64,000 nucleotides of DNA from XYD2-FULL-39-9 sp964561035 (GCA_964561035.1 CAZLNR010000001.1:69540-133539), one strand, 5' to 3'. Shown: positions 9,580 through 18,709, numbered from the stretch's first letter. The notes: generated by a model from the letters alone, not told the origin. Program-made: numbers and translations.

Positions 9580-9608
9580 TTGTAAATATTAGCCTCCAAT
9601 GCTATAAT
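9580..9608 (+). promoter_or_regulatory. sigma70-type promoter for the glycan operon
   Basis: TTGTAA (9580-9585), 17-base spacer, TATAAT (9603-9608), about 50 bases before the ATG at 9658. Confidence 0.65.
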
Positions 9609-9657
9609 TTTGATATAAATATGATGCGTGCTAAGCGCTATATTTTAATGGTAACAT

Positions 9658-10686
9658 ATGGATACTCCTATTTTTGAGAAAAAAAATGTTTTAGTAACGG
9701 GCGGTGCTGGGTTTATTGGCTCGCATCTGTGTGAGCGGCTTCTTAAGGAGGCAAAAGTGATCTGTCTAGATGATTTTTCCAACTCTTCACCTGCTAACAT
9801 TAATCACTTGCTGCAGTACCCTGATTTTGAATTTATTAAATATGATGTTAATCAGCCAATAGATCTTAATAGTTTTGAAGAATTGGATAAGTTTAAAATT
9901 AAATTTCAAGGTATTCAAGAAATTTATCATTTAGCGTGCCCAACCAGTCCAAATGATTTTGAAAAGCTAAAAATGAAATCTTTGTGGGCAAACTCATCTT
10001 CCATGATCAGTACTTTGGATCTGGCGGTAAAATACAAAGCTAAATATGTATTTACTTCCAGTTCTGTTGTGTATGGCAATGCCACTGATCAAAAGTATTC
10101 TTTTAAAGAAATGGACCAGGGAGTTGTTGATCACTTATCTCCGCGCGCCTGCTATGACGAAGGAAAGCGCTTCGCCGAAACTTGTGTGGCTACATATCGC
10201 CAGGTATATGGCATAGATGCAAAAATTGCCCGGGTTTTCACCACGTACGGTCCTCATATGAAAATCTTTGAGGGTCAGATGATCCCAGATTTTATCATTA
10301 GCGCTTTAAATGGTAAAAATTTGATTATTAATGGCGACGAGGCTTTTTCTACATCGCTGTGTTATGTTACCGATATGGTAGACGGGTTGGTGCGATTGAT
10401 GGCAAGTTCGCCGGAGGTACAAATTGTGAATTTAGGCGATGATGCGATTGTGAAAGTGATAGATGTAGCGAAAAGTGTAATTGCAGCCACCAATTCATCA
10501 TCCGAAATTTCTTTTGAAAAACCGTTGTTATTTCTTACTAGAAAGGGCGTGCCTGACTTGGCTTATGCTAAAGATGTCTTAGGTTGGATGCCGCTTGTAC
10601 GATTGCAGGATGGTTTGGAAAAAACAATTGATTATACTATTGCTAATAAAGAAGCGCTGTTGTTTAACCATGGTTACGAAAAGTAG
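9658..10686 (+). CDS. NAD-dependent epimerase/dehydratase, UDP-glucuronate decarboxylase-like
   Basis: Extended short-chain dehydrogenase of 342 residues. Rossmann motif VLVTGGAGFIGSHLCERLL near residue 12, active-site Tyr-x3-Lys in PRACYDEGKRFAE, and family motifs of UDP-xylose synthase (IYHLACPTSP, ARVFTTYGPHM). These point to conversion of UDP-glucuronate to UDP-xylose, though another NDP-sugar substrate is possible. First gene of a tight operon (next gene 3 bases away) that includes GT2, DUF2304, GT4 and a methyltransferase, so it probably supplies an activated sugar for surface glycan. Confidence 0.85.
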   Translation: MDTPIFEKKNVLVTGGAGFIGSHLCERLLKEAKVICLDDFSNSSPANINHLLQYPDFEFIKYDVNQPIDLNSFEELDKFKIKFQGIQEIYHLACPTSPNDFEKLKMKSLWANSSSMISTLDLAVKYKAKYVFTSSSVVYGNATDQKYSFKEMDQGVVDHLSPRACYDEGKRFAETCVATYRQVYGIDAKIARVFTTYGPHMKIFEGQMIPDFIISALNGKNLIINGDEAFSTSLCYVTDMVDGLVRLMASSPEVQIVNLGDDAIVKVIDVAKSVIAATNSSSEISFEKPLLFLTRKGVPDLAYAKDVLGWMPLVRLQDGLEKTIDYTIANKEALLFNHGYEK

Positions 10687-10689
10687 TGT

Positions 10690-11352
10690 ATGATTTTTGT
10701 AATAGTTCCTGCTTATAACGAAGAAGAAAGAATTGGCCGCGTTGTTCGTGGCCTTTTTGAACATGGATTTGAGCAGGTTGTAGTTGTGGATGACGGATCT
10801 GCTGATAATACTGCCAGCGAAGCGGCGCGATTTGGCGCAACTGTAATTCGCCATGCTTTAAATCGCGGCCAAGGGGCGGCGCTTCAAACGGGTAATGAAT
10901 TTGCACTTAAAAATGGGGCAAAGTTTTTAGTGCATTTTGATGGAGATGGTCAGTTTAATCCAGCTGATATTATGCCTGCTATTCGCGCCATGGAAGAAAA
11001 AAAAGCGGACGCTATGCTTGGGTCGCGTTTTTTAGACAGTCGTTCTCGCATGCCATGGACTAAAAAATATATTGTGTTGCCAATTAGTCGTTTCATAAAC
11101 CGTATTATGACCGGTATGCGTTTAACCGACGCGCATAATGGTTTTCGAGTTTTGTCTAGAAAAGCGGCACAAAATTTATATATATCACAAGACGGCATGG
11201 CTCATAATTCGGAAATTGTTCAACAGTTGCGCAAAGGAAACTATATTATTGCAGAGCATCCAGTTGAAGTTTTGTATTATGAATATGGGCAGGGAATAGA
11301 TGGCGGTATGCGCATTGTGGGCGATATTATTAAAGCTAAATTATTAAAATAG
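10690..11352 (+). CDS. Glycosyltransferase family 2 (DPM1/polyprenyl-phosphate type)
   Basis: 220 residues forming a single GT-A domain: VIVPAYNEEERIGRVV at the N-terminus, VVVDDGSADNT, NRGQGAALQTG and the metal-binding DGDGQ (about residue 85), then the conserved tail with TDAHNGFRVLSRKAA. No membrane helices, so probably a cytoplasmic enzyme that loads a sugar onto a polyprenyl phosphate. It is followed directly by a DUF2304 membrane protein, a pairing common in such operons that may supply the membrane anchor. Confidence 0.9.
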   Translation: MIFVIVPAYNEEERIGRVVRGLFEHGFEQVVVVDDGSADNTASEAARFGATVIRHALNRGQGAALQTGNEFALKNGAKFLVHFDGDGQFNPADIMPAIRAMEEKKADAMLGSRFLDSRSRMPWTKKYIVLPISRFINRIMTGMRLTDAHNGFRVLSRKAAQNLYISQDGMAHNSEIVQQLRKGNYIIAEHPVEVLYYEYGQGIDGGMRIVGDIIKAKLLK

Positions 11353-11355
11353 CAT

Positions 11356-11706
11356 ATGTTGTTTGCGATTCAAATTATTCTAATTGTTTTCTTTGGCTTT
11401 GCTTTGGTTAAGGTGGTAGGGAGGTATCGCGCTGGAGAGCTCAGAAAAAAAGACGCTATAATCTGGGTTTGTTTTTGGCTGCTGGCCAGTGCGGTTGTAC
11501 TCGCGCCAAACTCAACTGCTTTGGCGGCTAAATTGTTTGGTATCGGCCGAGGTGCTGATCTGGTGATATATGTGGCTTTAGCGGGAATATTCTTTGTGAT
11601 TTTTAGGCTCATGGTTTCTATTGAGCGGCTGCATACACAAATTACAGTTTTGACACGCAAAATTTCTTTGCAGGATGCGCTTAAAAAACCAGATGATCAG
11701 ATATAA
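11356..11706 (+). CDS. DUF2304 membrane protein
   Basis: 116 residues with three hydrophobic segments (about 2-20, 37-55 and 70-88) and a final coiled helix (SIERLHTQITVLTRKISL), the usual DUF2304 pattern including KKDAIIWVCFWLL. It starts 3 bases after the GT2 stop and 8 bases before the GT4. Small proteins of this family typically accompany DPM1-like transferases; the biochemical role is not known. Confidence 0.8.
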   Translation: MLFAIQIILIVFFGFALVKVVGRYRAGELRKKDAIIWVCFWLLASAVVLAPNSTALAAKLFGIGRGADLVIYVALAGIFFVIFRLMVSIERLHTQITVLTRKISLQDALKKPDDQI

Positions 11707-11714
11707 TTATTTAT

Positions 11715-12809
11715 ATGCGCATTGCTCATCTTGTTTCAACTTTTCCACCGCAGCTGGGTGGTATGGGCAGTGTATGTGCCCAAGAAGCGGGCGGTATGGC
11801 AGCGCGCGGGCATGATGTTACGGTATTTACCATGCAATATGATGAGCGTGATTATACAGAGCATGACAAGCAATTTTCTTTTAAGATTGTTCGGTTAAAA
11901 CCCTGGCTGCGCTATGGCGATGCGGGTTTGATACCGCAGGTTGTTTGGCGAATCCGAAATTTTGATATGATCCACCTGCATTATCCTTTTTTTGGAGGAG
12001 CGGAATGGTTATTTTTTTTAAGAATGCCAACCGTGATTACTTGGCATATGGAAGCGCAGTTATTGGGATTAAAAAAACTCATCGGAGGCATATATAATAC
12101 AGTTTGGCCTCGTTTGTTATTAGCAAAAGCAAAAAAAATTATTACAGTTGATATCGCTGACTTTTCACGCGTCAAATGGTCAAAGATAGTTGCGGCAAAT
12201 AAATTAATTGAATTGAATAATGGTATTGATACACATATATTTACCCCAAAACCAAACAGTGCCCAAAAGGAAGTTAAAACCATTTTATTTGTTGGGAATG
12301 TGCTTCCGGTGAAACGGCTTGATTTGCTTATACAGGCCATGCCTTTGTTGGGTAGCGCAAATGTAAGGCTGATAGTGGTTGGTAACGGTCCGGAAATGTC
12401 TCGCTGCCGTCATTTGGTGCATCAGCTACGCCTGGAATCAAAGGTGGTGTTTGCCGGTATGCAAGCCAGTAAAGAGAGCATGGCTGCGTATTATGCCAAC
12501 GCTTCTTGTGTGGTTGTGCCGTCAGATTATGAATCTTTTTCTTTGGTTGCTATAGAAGCTATGGCTTGCGGCGTGCCGATGGTGCTAAGCAGCGCTTCGG
12601 GGTTGTCGCGCAGAAACGCTCAGGCGATTTTTTTTGAAAAAGGCTCTGCCGAAAGTTTGGCTCAAGCGATTGATAAAGCATTATCTTTATCCGATCAAGA
12701 AAGAAAAGATATTGCTTATCGACAAATAGATGAAGTGAGATCGAAATACAGTTTAGAGCGCCACCTTGATGCGTTGGAGAAAATATATGCAAGCGTGTTA
12801 GTAAAATAA
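11715..12809 (+). CDS. Glycosyltransferase family 4
   Basis: 364 residues, GT-B fold. The N-terminal acceptor domain starts MRIAHLVSTFPPQLGGMGSV. The C-terminal donor domain begins near NGIDTHIFTPKP, with ILFVGNVLPVKRLDLLIQAMPLL and the retaining-enzyme motif ESFSLVAIEAMACGVPMVLS (E-x7-E). It acts at the cytoplasmic side on nucleotide sugars. Operon position among glycan genes supports surface-polysaccharide assembly; donor and acceptor cannot be stated. Confidence 0.92.
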   Translation: MRIAHLVSTFPPQLGGMGSVCAQEAGGMAARGHDVTVFTMQYDERDYTEHDKQFSFKIVRLKPWLRYGDAGLIPQVVWRIRNFDMIHLHYPFFGGAEWLFFLRMPTVITWHMEAQLLGLKKLIGGIYNTVWPRLLLAKAKKIITVDIADFSRVKWSKIVAANKLIELNNGIDTHIFTPKPNSAQKEVKTILFVGNVLPVKRLDLLIQAMPLLGSANVRLIVVGNGPEMSRCRHLVHQLRLESKVVFAGMQASKESMAAYYANASCVVVPSDYESFSLVAIEAMACGVPMVLSSASGLSRRNAQAIFFEKGSAESLAQAIDKALSLSDQERKDIAYRQIDEVRSKYSLERHLDALEKIYASVLVK

Positions 12810-12817
12810 TTTTTTAT

Positions 12818-13645
12818 ATGACAGAAACTCAATTTGATTATGAACAATCGGTATGGGGAAATGGAGTGGCGAATCGTGCTATAACATCACCAACCAGTTT
12901 TCGTTTGAGACAGAGCGTTCATGCTTTGCGCGATTTGGCGCCTGGAGCACGAGTAATGGAACTTGGATGCGGCGCAGGTCAATTCATCCGTGCGGTTGCA
13001 GCTATTCGCCCCGACCTCAAATGTTATGGATCTGATATTAGTGATAGTGCTTTAGCGATAGCCAAACAAGCTCACGATGGGGTTGTTTATGATTTAAGCG
13101 GGGAAAAAAGACTGCCATATGAAGATGGGTTTTTTGACGCAATTGTTTTGTATGATGTGTTAGAGCATGTGCCTGATCCGGATGCGATCTTGTCTGAAGT
13201 GGCCAGAACCTTAAAAGAGGGCGGTGTGTTCTTTGCATTTGTTCCGTGCGAAGGAGATGTATTGTCTATCTGGAACGCATTGCGTCATATTGGCGTGGGT
13301 GTGGAACTTACTCGTATGTATGCTGGCCATATCAATCGATTTTCTCGAAATCAACTATTTCGCATGATTGAATCTCATGGTTTGGCGGTGCGAGCCAGAG
13401 TGTATAGCGAGCATATTATTGGCCAGCTGCTTGGTATTGCTGCTTTTTTTTCCATGAATCGTTTTGCTAAAAAACATAAGCTTTCGCAAGTTAATAATGA
13501 GCAGTATTTTGATAATTTGCATGCGCGCGGCGGGGGAGTGCTGCGCTGGATTAAAAATTTAGTAAATGCAGTCGTATTTATAGAATCGGCGGTTTTTTCG
13601 CGGCTGCCTTCTCCCAACGTCCATGTGACGGCTGTTAAAAAATAA
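12818..13645 (+). CDS. Class I SAM-dependent methyltransferase
   Basis: 275 residues. SAM-binding motif I is VMELGCGAGQFIRAVA (about residues 46-61), acidic residue after strand 2 in CYGSDISD, and motif IV FDAIVLYDVLEHVPDPDAIL. It resembles the Methyltransf_11/UbiE-like enzymes that sit in polysaccharide loci and methylate sugars or lipid-linked intermediates. The last part (about 200-265) is less conserved with a weak hydrophobic stretch (VNAVVFIESAVFSRL). Eight bases after the GT4 stop, 3 before the next gene. Confidence 0.88.
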   Translation: MTETQFDYEQSVWGNGVANRAITSPTSFRLRQSVHALRDLAPGARVMELGCGAGQFIRAVAAIRPDLKCYGSDISDSALAIAKQAHDGVVYDLSGEKRLPYEDGFFDAIVLYDVLEHVPDPDAILSEVARTLKEGGVFFAFVPCEGDVLSIWNALRHIGVGVELTRMYAGHINRFSRNQLFRMIESHGLAVRARVYSEHIIGQLLGIAAFFSMNRFAKKHKLSQVNNEQYFDNLHARGGGVLRWIKNLVNAVVFIESAVFSRLPSPNVHVTAVKK

Positions 13646-13648
13646 TTT

Positions 13649-14251
13649 ATGCGTGTTACTCATATTGTGCCGGCGGCGTTTGATTATTTCGAAGATATTC
13701 GATCTGCGGCATTTCAGCTGGCCGGAGGGCTTCAAAATATTGGCATTGAGGCTGAGTTATTTACGTTGCAGTATGAGAGTGTAAATAAAAAAATGAAAAC
13801 AGAAGCGCAAGAAGCATCAAAAAATACGCATGCGTATATAGGGAGCATGAATGGCCGCGATCTTATAGAAGATTTGAATGGATCTAATTTGGTTCATATG
13901 CATTGCCCGTTTTTGGGCGCGGCTCGTTTAGTTTTACAATGGCAGCAGCATAACCCGCAGGTGCCTTTTTTAGTCAGCTACTATCGCGATGTGCCTGTGC
14001 CTGATGTTTTTGCGGGCTATATATGGCTGTATAATCGTGTCTATATGCCAAAAATATTTAGAGCCGCCAATGCGATTATATGTCAAAGCAGAGAAACCAT
14101 CGGCGTTTTTTCTGGTATGCGTTCCATACCGGAAGATAAAAAAGTATTTTTTCTAGATCAGATACCAGTTGATAAAAAAATAAAGACTCAGCCGTTTGAA
14201 ATGCAGCTTGCCGTTAAAACGGCTATGGTGTATAATAATTTTATCGCTTAA
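13649..14251 (+). CDS. Half-length GT4-like protein (acceptor domain only)
   Basis: 200 residues starting MRVTHIVPAAFDYFEDIRSA, like the N-terminal domain of GT4 glycosyltransferases, with VHMHCPFLGAARLVL and a final FRAANAIICQSRETIGVF that normally precedes the interdomain linker. It stops at LAVKTAMVYNNFIA, so the nucleotide-sugar-binding domain with its E-x7-E motif is absent, and no remnant is visible before the next gene at 14270. It may be a decayed enzyme, a regulator, or a partner of the GT4 at 11715. Last clear member of the glycan operon. Confidence 0.7.
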   Translation: MRVTHIVPAAFDYFEDIRSAAFQLAGGLQNIGIEAELFTLQYESVNKKMKTEAQEASKNTHAYIGSMNGRDLIEDLNGSNLVHMHCPFLGAARLVLQWQQHNPQVPFLVSYYRDVPVPDVFAGYIWLYNRVYMPKIFRAANAIICQSRETIGVFSGMRSIPEDKKVFFLDQIPVDKKIKTQPFEMQLAVKTAMVYNNFIA

Positions 14252-14269
14252 TCATAACGTATATCTACT

Positions 14270-14581
14270 ATGGGCAGATTTAAAAAAGGGCTTTTTTTAG
14301 GCGGATTACTTGGGGCAGCGCTCATGTGGCTTAACGCAACACCCAAAGGAAAAGAAATGCGAGAAAAACTCACGATGCAGGCAAATGATTTATTTGGCCA
14401 ATTGAAAGAAAGCCTTATGAAGCTAGAAGGGCCGACTAAAGAAATGTATGATGCGCTGGTAGAGCGTGCGGTAGAAGAATACGCGCTCAAAAAAGAAATG
14501 GCTGTAGAAATGAAAAATCAACTGATTCGAGAGTTGAAAAAAAGATGGTCAGATTTGGAAAAAGAAATAAAAACAAAATAG
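14270..14581 (+). CDS. YtxH-like small membrane-associated protein
   Basis: 103 residues: a glycine-rich N-terminal hydrophobic segment (KGLFLGGLLGAALMWLNATP, about 6-25) followed by long charged amphipathic helices (KEMREKLTMQANDLFGQLKE onwards). This is the YtxH/gas-vesicle-like layout, a general envelope-stress or structural family with no defined activity. Lies 18 bases after the half-length GT4 and ends at a strong terminator. Confidence 0.65.
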   Translation: MGRFKKGLFLGGLLGAALMWLNATPKGKEMREKLTMQANDLFGQLKESLMKLEGPTKEMYDALVERAVEEYALKKEMAVEMKNQLIRELKKRWSDLEKEIKTK

Positions 14582-14584
14582 TTT

Positions 14585-14621
14585 AAAAAATATCCAATAG
14601 TATGTCTATTGGATATTTTTT
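14585..14621. terminator. bidirectional intrinsic terminator
   Basis: Perfect 16-bp stem AAAAAATATCCAATAG / CTATTGGATATTTTTT with a TATGT loop. It ends the glycan operon on the plus strand; on the minus strand the recJ stop codon (14606-14608) lies inside the stem. Confidence 0.88.
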
Positions 14622-16387
14622 TTCAAATCTTCCACAGTCATTTGAAGTTCGCGATTGCCGTTCCATTCATTAACACTGATTGAAAATACCATATCAACCT
14701 TATCTCCAGGCTTTAAATTTTCTTTCCAGTTTTCTTCGTATTTTTTTACATCGCCCAATCCAAAACCAATAGTCTTTTTTACAATATGCGAATTATGTTT
14801 GACGGTCATGCGCAGGTGTTTGCCGTCTTGTCCAACCGGCTCAATGCCAACAATGGTTGCGCCTCTGGCTATGTATGTTGGTTCTTCGTTAGCTTGTCCA
14901 AATGGTTCAAATTTTTCTAACAAATCATACAATTTCCAATTTACTTCATCCATATCAATTTCGGCATCAATAATAATTTGCGGTGTTAGATCAACTTCGG
15001 TAGTAGCGCTTTTTGCTTTTTCAGTAATTTTAGATTTAAATTCATCTACAACTGTTTTGTCGCGCAGAGTAAAACCGCAGGCTTGAGGGTGCCCGCCAAA
15101 TTTGGCAAATACTTCTGGCATTTCTTGTAGAGTTCTAATCAGATTAAATTCTTTAATGCTCCGTCCCGATCCGGTAATCTCTTTTTCAGTCTCGGACATC
15201 ACGATTGACGGTTTGTGGTATTCGTCTTTTATTTTTCCAGAAATAAGACCTAGGATGCCCGTTGGCCAGCCTTTACCCAGCACAAATAAAACAGGACTAT
15301 GTTGTTGATCGCTTTCTTTTATTTGTCGTCTTGCTTCGGCTACGTACTGTTCAGTTATCTTCTGTCTATCAGTGTTATTTTTATTAAGCTGAGCTGCCAG
15401 ATCTGCCGCCTCTGTTTCATCTGCAGCCATAAGTAAAGCAAAAGCTGCATTTGCATGATCCATTCGTCCTGCTGCGTTGATGCGAGGAATAACTTGAAAG
15501 CTGAGGTTGTAGGCAGTGTATGCGCCTCGTTTTGAGTTGCCGTTTTCATCAGCTAAGCCAGATACGGTTAAAAGTTTTTTGAGGCCGATATTTTTTGTTT
15601 TATTTATTACGGTAAGTCCATAGCGAGTCAGAGTTCTTGATTCTCCCAGCAATGGCACCATATCGCCAATAGAGGCGATTGCAACTAAATCTAACATCCA
15701 TTTTTCAAAGCCTTCAAACGTTTGTCCGTCAGGCAGGGTTTCATTGCTGCGAGCATATTTTTTTAATAAGGCCTGGATGAGTTTAAAAGCCACGCCTGCG
15801 CCGCACAGCCCCTTGTCAGGATACGGCTCTTGCGGAACCAGCGGATGAATGATTGCGTCAGCGCGCGGAATTTTGTTTGGCACTGTGTGGTGGTCGGTGA
15901 TAATAACTTTTATATTTTTTTCTTTTGCCAGTTCAACCTCGGCATAATTGCTAATACCGCAATCGCACGTAATAATAAGATCTGTTTTTTGTTCGGCGAG
16001 CAGTTCTACGGTTCTGGTGTTTAAACCATATCCATCAGTTTCGCGATGAGGAATAAAGACATGAGTATTGGCAGACCCAAGTTTTCTTAGGCAGGTAATT
16101 ATGATGGCAGCGGCACATACGCCGTCCGCATCATAATCGCCATGCACCACAATACGTTCCTGGTTTTTGATGGATTCCAAGATAATGTCAGTGGCCGTTT
16201 CCATATTTTGAAACAAAAATGGGTCAAGCACATCTTGTGAATAGTCCGGGTTTAGAAATTCGTCAATCTGTTTTTGAGTGCGTATATTTCGGTTCCATAA
16301 CAGGCGAGAAATAATAGTTGGTAATTCGGGGTGGGAGTTTATAAATTCTTCAGGAGGCGGGGGAAGGGTAATCCATTTTTTTTGCAT
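14606..16387 (-). CDS. recJ: Single-stranded-DNA-specific exonuclease RecJ
   Basis: 5'-3' ssDNA exonuclease of recombination and mismatch repair. 593 residues. DHH-domain motifs are intact: VVHGDYDADGVCAAAII (about 80), HRETDGYGLN, ITCDCGIS and ITDHHTVP. The DHHA1 domain follows with GRSIKEFNLIRTL and KFGGHPQACGFTL, then a C-terminal OB-like domain (about 480-590). The ATG is at 16387; the upstream minus-strand gene ends at 16389, so these genes form a tight minus-strand run. Confidence 0.95.
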   Translation of the reverse strand: MQKKWITLPPPPEEFINSHPELPTIISRLLWNRNIRTQKQIDEFLNPDYSQDVLDPFLFQNMETATDIILESIKNQERIVVHGDYDADGVCAAAIIITCLRKLGSANTHVFIPHRETDGYGLNTRTVELLAEQKTDLIITCDCGISNYAEVELAKEKNIKVIITDHHTVPNKIPRADAIIHPLVPQEPYPDKGLCGAGVAFKLIQALLKKYARSNETLPDGQTFEGFEKWMLDLVAIASIGDMVPLLGESRTLTRYGLTVINKTKNIGLKKLLTVSGLADENGNSKRGAYTAYNLSFQVIPRINAAGRMDHANAAFALLMAADETEAADLAAQLNKNNTDRQKITEQYVAEARRQIKESDQQHSPVLFVLGKGWPTGILGLISGKIKDEYHKPSIVMSETEKEITGSGRSIKEFNLIRTLQEMPEVFAKFGGHPQACGFTLRDKTVVDEFKSKITEKAKSATTEVDLTPQIIIDAEIDMDEVNWKLYDLLEKFEPFGQANEEPTYIARGATIVGIEPVGQDGKHLRMTVKHNSHIVKKTIGFGLGDVKKYEENWKENLKPGDKVDMVFSISVNEWNGNRELQMTVEDLKKNIQ

Positions 16388-16388
16388 A

Positions 16389-16787
16389 TTAAACTTGTTT
16401 AGCGAATAAGCGTTTCAGACTGATTTTTTTAAAATCCCAATATGAATCTGCTAGAAGCACCGTAAAAATTGCAAAGAACAGATATATGCTGGCATATTCA
16501 GTAACCGGGATTGAATATGTGGAACCAAGAAATAAGGTTGCGCCAAGACTTAACCAATAACAAAGTGTTTTACTTGTGAGGGCGCGGCGTTGGGATAATT
16601 GTATGCTTGCGCGCTTTTTCCAGATGCGCCAGATATAAAAAACCAGTATTGGCGCGGCTGCATACCACTCAAATACGTGCGCATCAACACCGGTTTCTTC
16701 TAGAATAAACAAAGCAATTCCTAAAAAAGTTAGCAGCGCAAAATACAGAAAAATGATATCAAGTTGATATGCGCGCAAAATCTTCAT
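16389..16787 (-). CDS. Small membrane protein, unknown
   Basis: 132 residues with four predicted membrane segments (about 8-28, 40-55, 78-95 and 100-117) separated by a basic loop (RIWKKRASIQLSQRRALTSK). No recognised family. The stop lies one base before the recJ start, so it is probably translated from the same transcript as lepA, the 31-codon ORF and recJ. Confidence 0.6.
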   Translation of the reverse strand: MKILRAYQLDIIFLYFALLTFLGIALFILEETGVDAHVFEWYAAAPILVFYIWRIWKKRASIQLSQRRALTSKTLCYWLSLGATLFLGSTYSIPVTEYASIYLFFAIFTVLLADSYWDFKKISLKRLFAKQV

Positions 16788-16795
16788 AGAAAATA

Positions 16796-16891
16796 TTATT
16801 GGAGCGCTGGTAAAAAACTAAATACAATCATTGCCAGGATGGCTACCAGGGAAATAGCGACCCAGATTTTTCTTGCTACTTTATGTTTCAT
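16796..16891 (-). CDS. 31-residue single-pass micropeptide
   Basis: Short ORF filling the gap between lepA (stop at 16895) and the membrane protein starting at 16787. Sequence begins MKHKVARKIWVAISLVAI and continues LAMIVFSFLPALQ: a basic N-terminus then one hydrophobic helix, the look of a DUF4044-type small membrane protein. ATG at 16891, TAA at 16796-16798. The tight fit between neighbours supports a real gene, but there is no Shine-Dalgarno or homologue evidence here. Confidence 0.55.
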   Translation of the reverse strand: MKHKVARKIWVAISLVAILAMIVFSFLPALQ

Positions 16892-16894
16892 AAA

Positions 16895-18706
16895 TTATCG
16901 TTTAAGAACGGATAAATATGTTTCTGATGGAATGTCTATTTTGCCATGTGCAAGCAAACGCTGCTTGCCTTTCTTTTGTTTCTGCAATAATTTCATTTTA
17001 CGGGTATAGTCGCCGCCGCTCATTTTTGCCAAAACATCTTTGCGTAAAGCGGATAGGCGATCGGCGGCGATAACTTTGCCGCCCACAGATGCTTGTATTT
17101 TTAAGACAAATTGTTGTTTTGGCAGAGATTCTTTAAGCGACTCTACAATTTTTTTGCCGATTTTATATGCTTGATCGCGCCAAACGAGTGTTGCTAAAGC
17201 CTCTACTTGGTCTTCAGCGACCATAATATCTAGCCGTACCACGTCTGTTTCTTCGTAATTTTTAAACTCATAATTCATAGATGCGTAGCCGGAAGTAACG
17301 GTCTTTAGTTTATCATAAAAATCGGTAATGAGCGATGCTAGAGGAATATCGTAATGAAGCATGGCGCGCTGATCGGTGCCGGTGCTTAAATATTCGGTGT
17401 TGAGGTATTTTCCTTTTCGTTCGGAAACTAATCCCATGATGTTGCCGACAAAATCTTTGGGTGTAATAACGTCAAGTTTCATCCATGGTTCAAGAATGCG
17501 TTCGATATGCGTTGGGTCTGGCATTTCTTGGGGGCTGTGTATAATTTTTTCTTGTCCGGTTTTGTTCATGATGCGATAGGCAACACTCGGAACGGTAATA
17601 ATAATTTCCAAATTATGTTCGCGGCTTAAGCGTTCTTGGAAAATATCCAAGTGAAGCAGCCCCAAAAATCCACAGCGAAAACCAAAGCCAAGCGCTAGCG
17701 AATGCTCTGGTTCATAAAATAGGGAAGCGTCATTGAGTTTTAATTTATCAATTGCGTCGCGCAGTTCTTGGTAGTCGTCTCCTTCTTTTGGAAAGATGCC
17801 GGCATACACCATTGGCTTTACTTCTTTATATCCTGGCAAAGCTTGTGGGTATAGGTCCGATTCATCTTCGCCGCGATATGTGGTAATGGTGTCACCGACA
17901 CGACAATCTTTAAGATCTTTTAAGCCGGTAATGCAATAGCCGATTTCTCCATTTTGAATCTGTTCGGCTGGCTGAAATTTTGGTTTATAATATCCGACCT
18001 CAAGCACTTCAGCCGGAGTGCTGGTGCCGAGCAAGAAAATTTTGTCACCTTTTTTTAGTTTTCCATCTACCATTCTAATCGAAGCAATAACACCTTTATA
18101 GTCATTATAGACAGAGTCGAAAATAAGGGCGCGCGGCGGTTGGGTAGTGTTATCAGCTGGTGGCGGTACGCGGTCAATAATTGCTTTAAGTATTTCTTCA
18201 ACTCCTTGTCCTGTTTTGCCTGATGCTAAAATTATTTCTTCCGGTTTGCAGCCGAGAAGATGTATCAGTTCGGCTTTGGTTTTTTCTATATTGGCATTGG
18301 GCATGTCAATTTTATTGATAACCGGAATAATAGTTAAATTTTGTTCAATTGCTAAATATAAATTACCGATAGTTTGCGCCTGCACACCTTGGCTGGCATC
18401 AACCAAAAGCACTGCGCCTTCAACAGCGGCCAGTGATCGGGATACTTCGTAGTTAAAATCCACATGCCCAGGAGTATCTATAAGGTTAATAGTATATGTC
18501 TGGTCCGGGCGAGTGTAGGTCATGCGCACCGGTGTCAATTTGATGGTGATGCCTCGTTCGCGCTCCAGCTCCATGGAGTCAAGCAGCTGTTCCTTCATAT
18601 CGCGCCGGGAAACTGTGCCGGTAAACTCTAAAAGACGATCGGCGAGCGTGCTTTTGCCGTGGTCAATGTGGGCGATGATGCAAAAATTACGAATATTATT
18701 AGTCAT
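16895..18706 (-). CDS. lepA: Elongation factor 4 (LepA)
   Basis: Ribosome-associated translational GTPase, 603 residues, full length. G1 AHIDHGKSTLADRLLEFTG, switch-I RGITIK, G3 DTPGHVDF, G4 NKIDMPN. Domain II, the EF-G-like domains and the LepA-specific C-terminal domain (ASVGGKVIAADRLSALRKDV... KKGKQRLLAHGKIDIP) are all present. The ATG at 18706 is 3 bases after the murJ stop. First or second gene of the minus-strand run towards recJ. Confidence 0.96.
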   Translation of the reverse strand: MTNNIRNFCIIAHIDHGKSTLADRLLEFTGTVSRRDMKEQLLDSMELERERGITIKLTPVRMTYTRPDQTYTINLIDTPGHVDFNYEVSRSLAAVEGAVLLVDASQGVQAQTIGNLYLAIEQNLTIIPVINKIDMPNANIEKTKAELIHLLGCKPEEIILASGKTGQGVEEILKAIIDRVPPPADNTTQPPRALIFDSVYNDYKGVIASIRMVDGKLKKGDKIFLLGTSTPAEVLEVGYYKPKFQPAEQIQNGEIGYCITGLKDLKDCRVGDTITTYRGEDESDLYPQALPGYKEVKPMVYAGIFPKEGDDYQELRDAIDKLKLNDASLFYEPEHSLALGFGFRCGFLGLLHLDIFQERLSREHNLEIIITVPSVAYRIMNKTGQEKIIHSPQEMPDPTHIERILEPWMKLDVITPKDFVGNIMGLVSERKGKYLNTEYLSTGTDQRAMLHYDIPLASLITDFYDKLKTVTSGYASMNYEFKNYEETDVVRLDIMVAEDQVEALATLVWRDQAYKIGKKIVESLKESLPKQQFVLKIQASVGGKVIAADRLSALRKDVLAKMSGGDYTRKMKLLQKQKKGKQRLLAHGKIDIPSETYLSVLKR

Positions 18707-18709
18707 ATC

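Noticed and set aside
9471..9677. 68-codon ORF upstream of the UXS-like gene
   Set aside because: Spans the hairpins and the promoter at 9580-9608 and overlaps the next start codon; no recognisable product.
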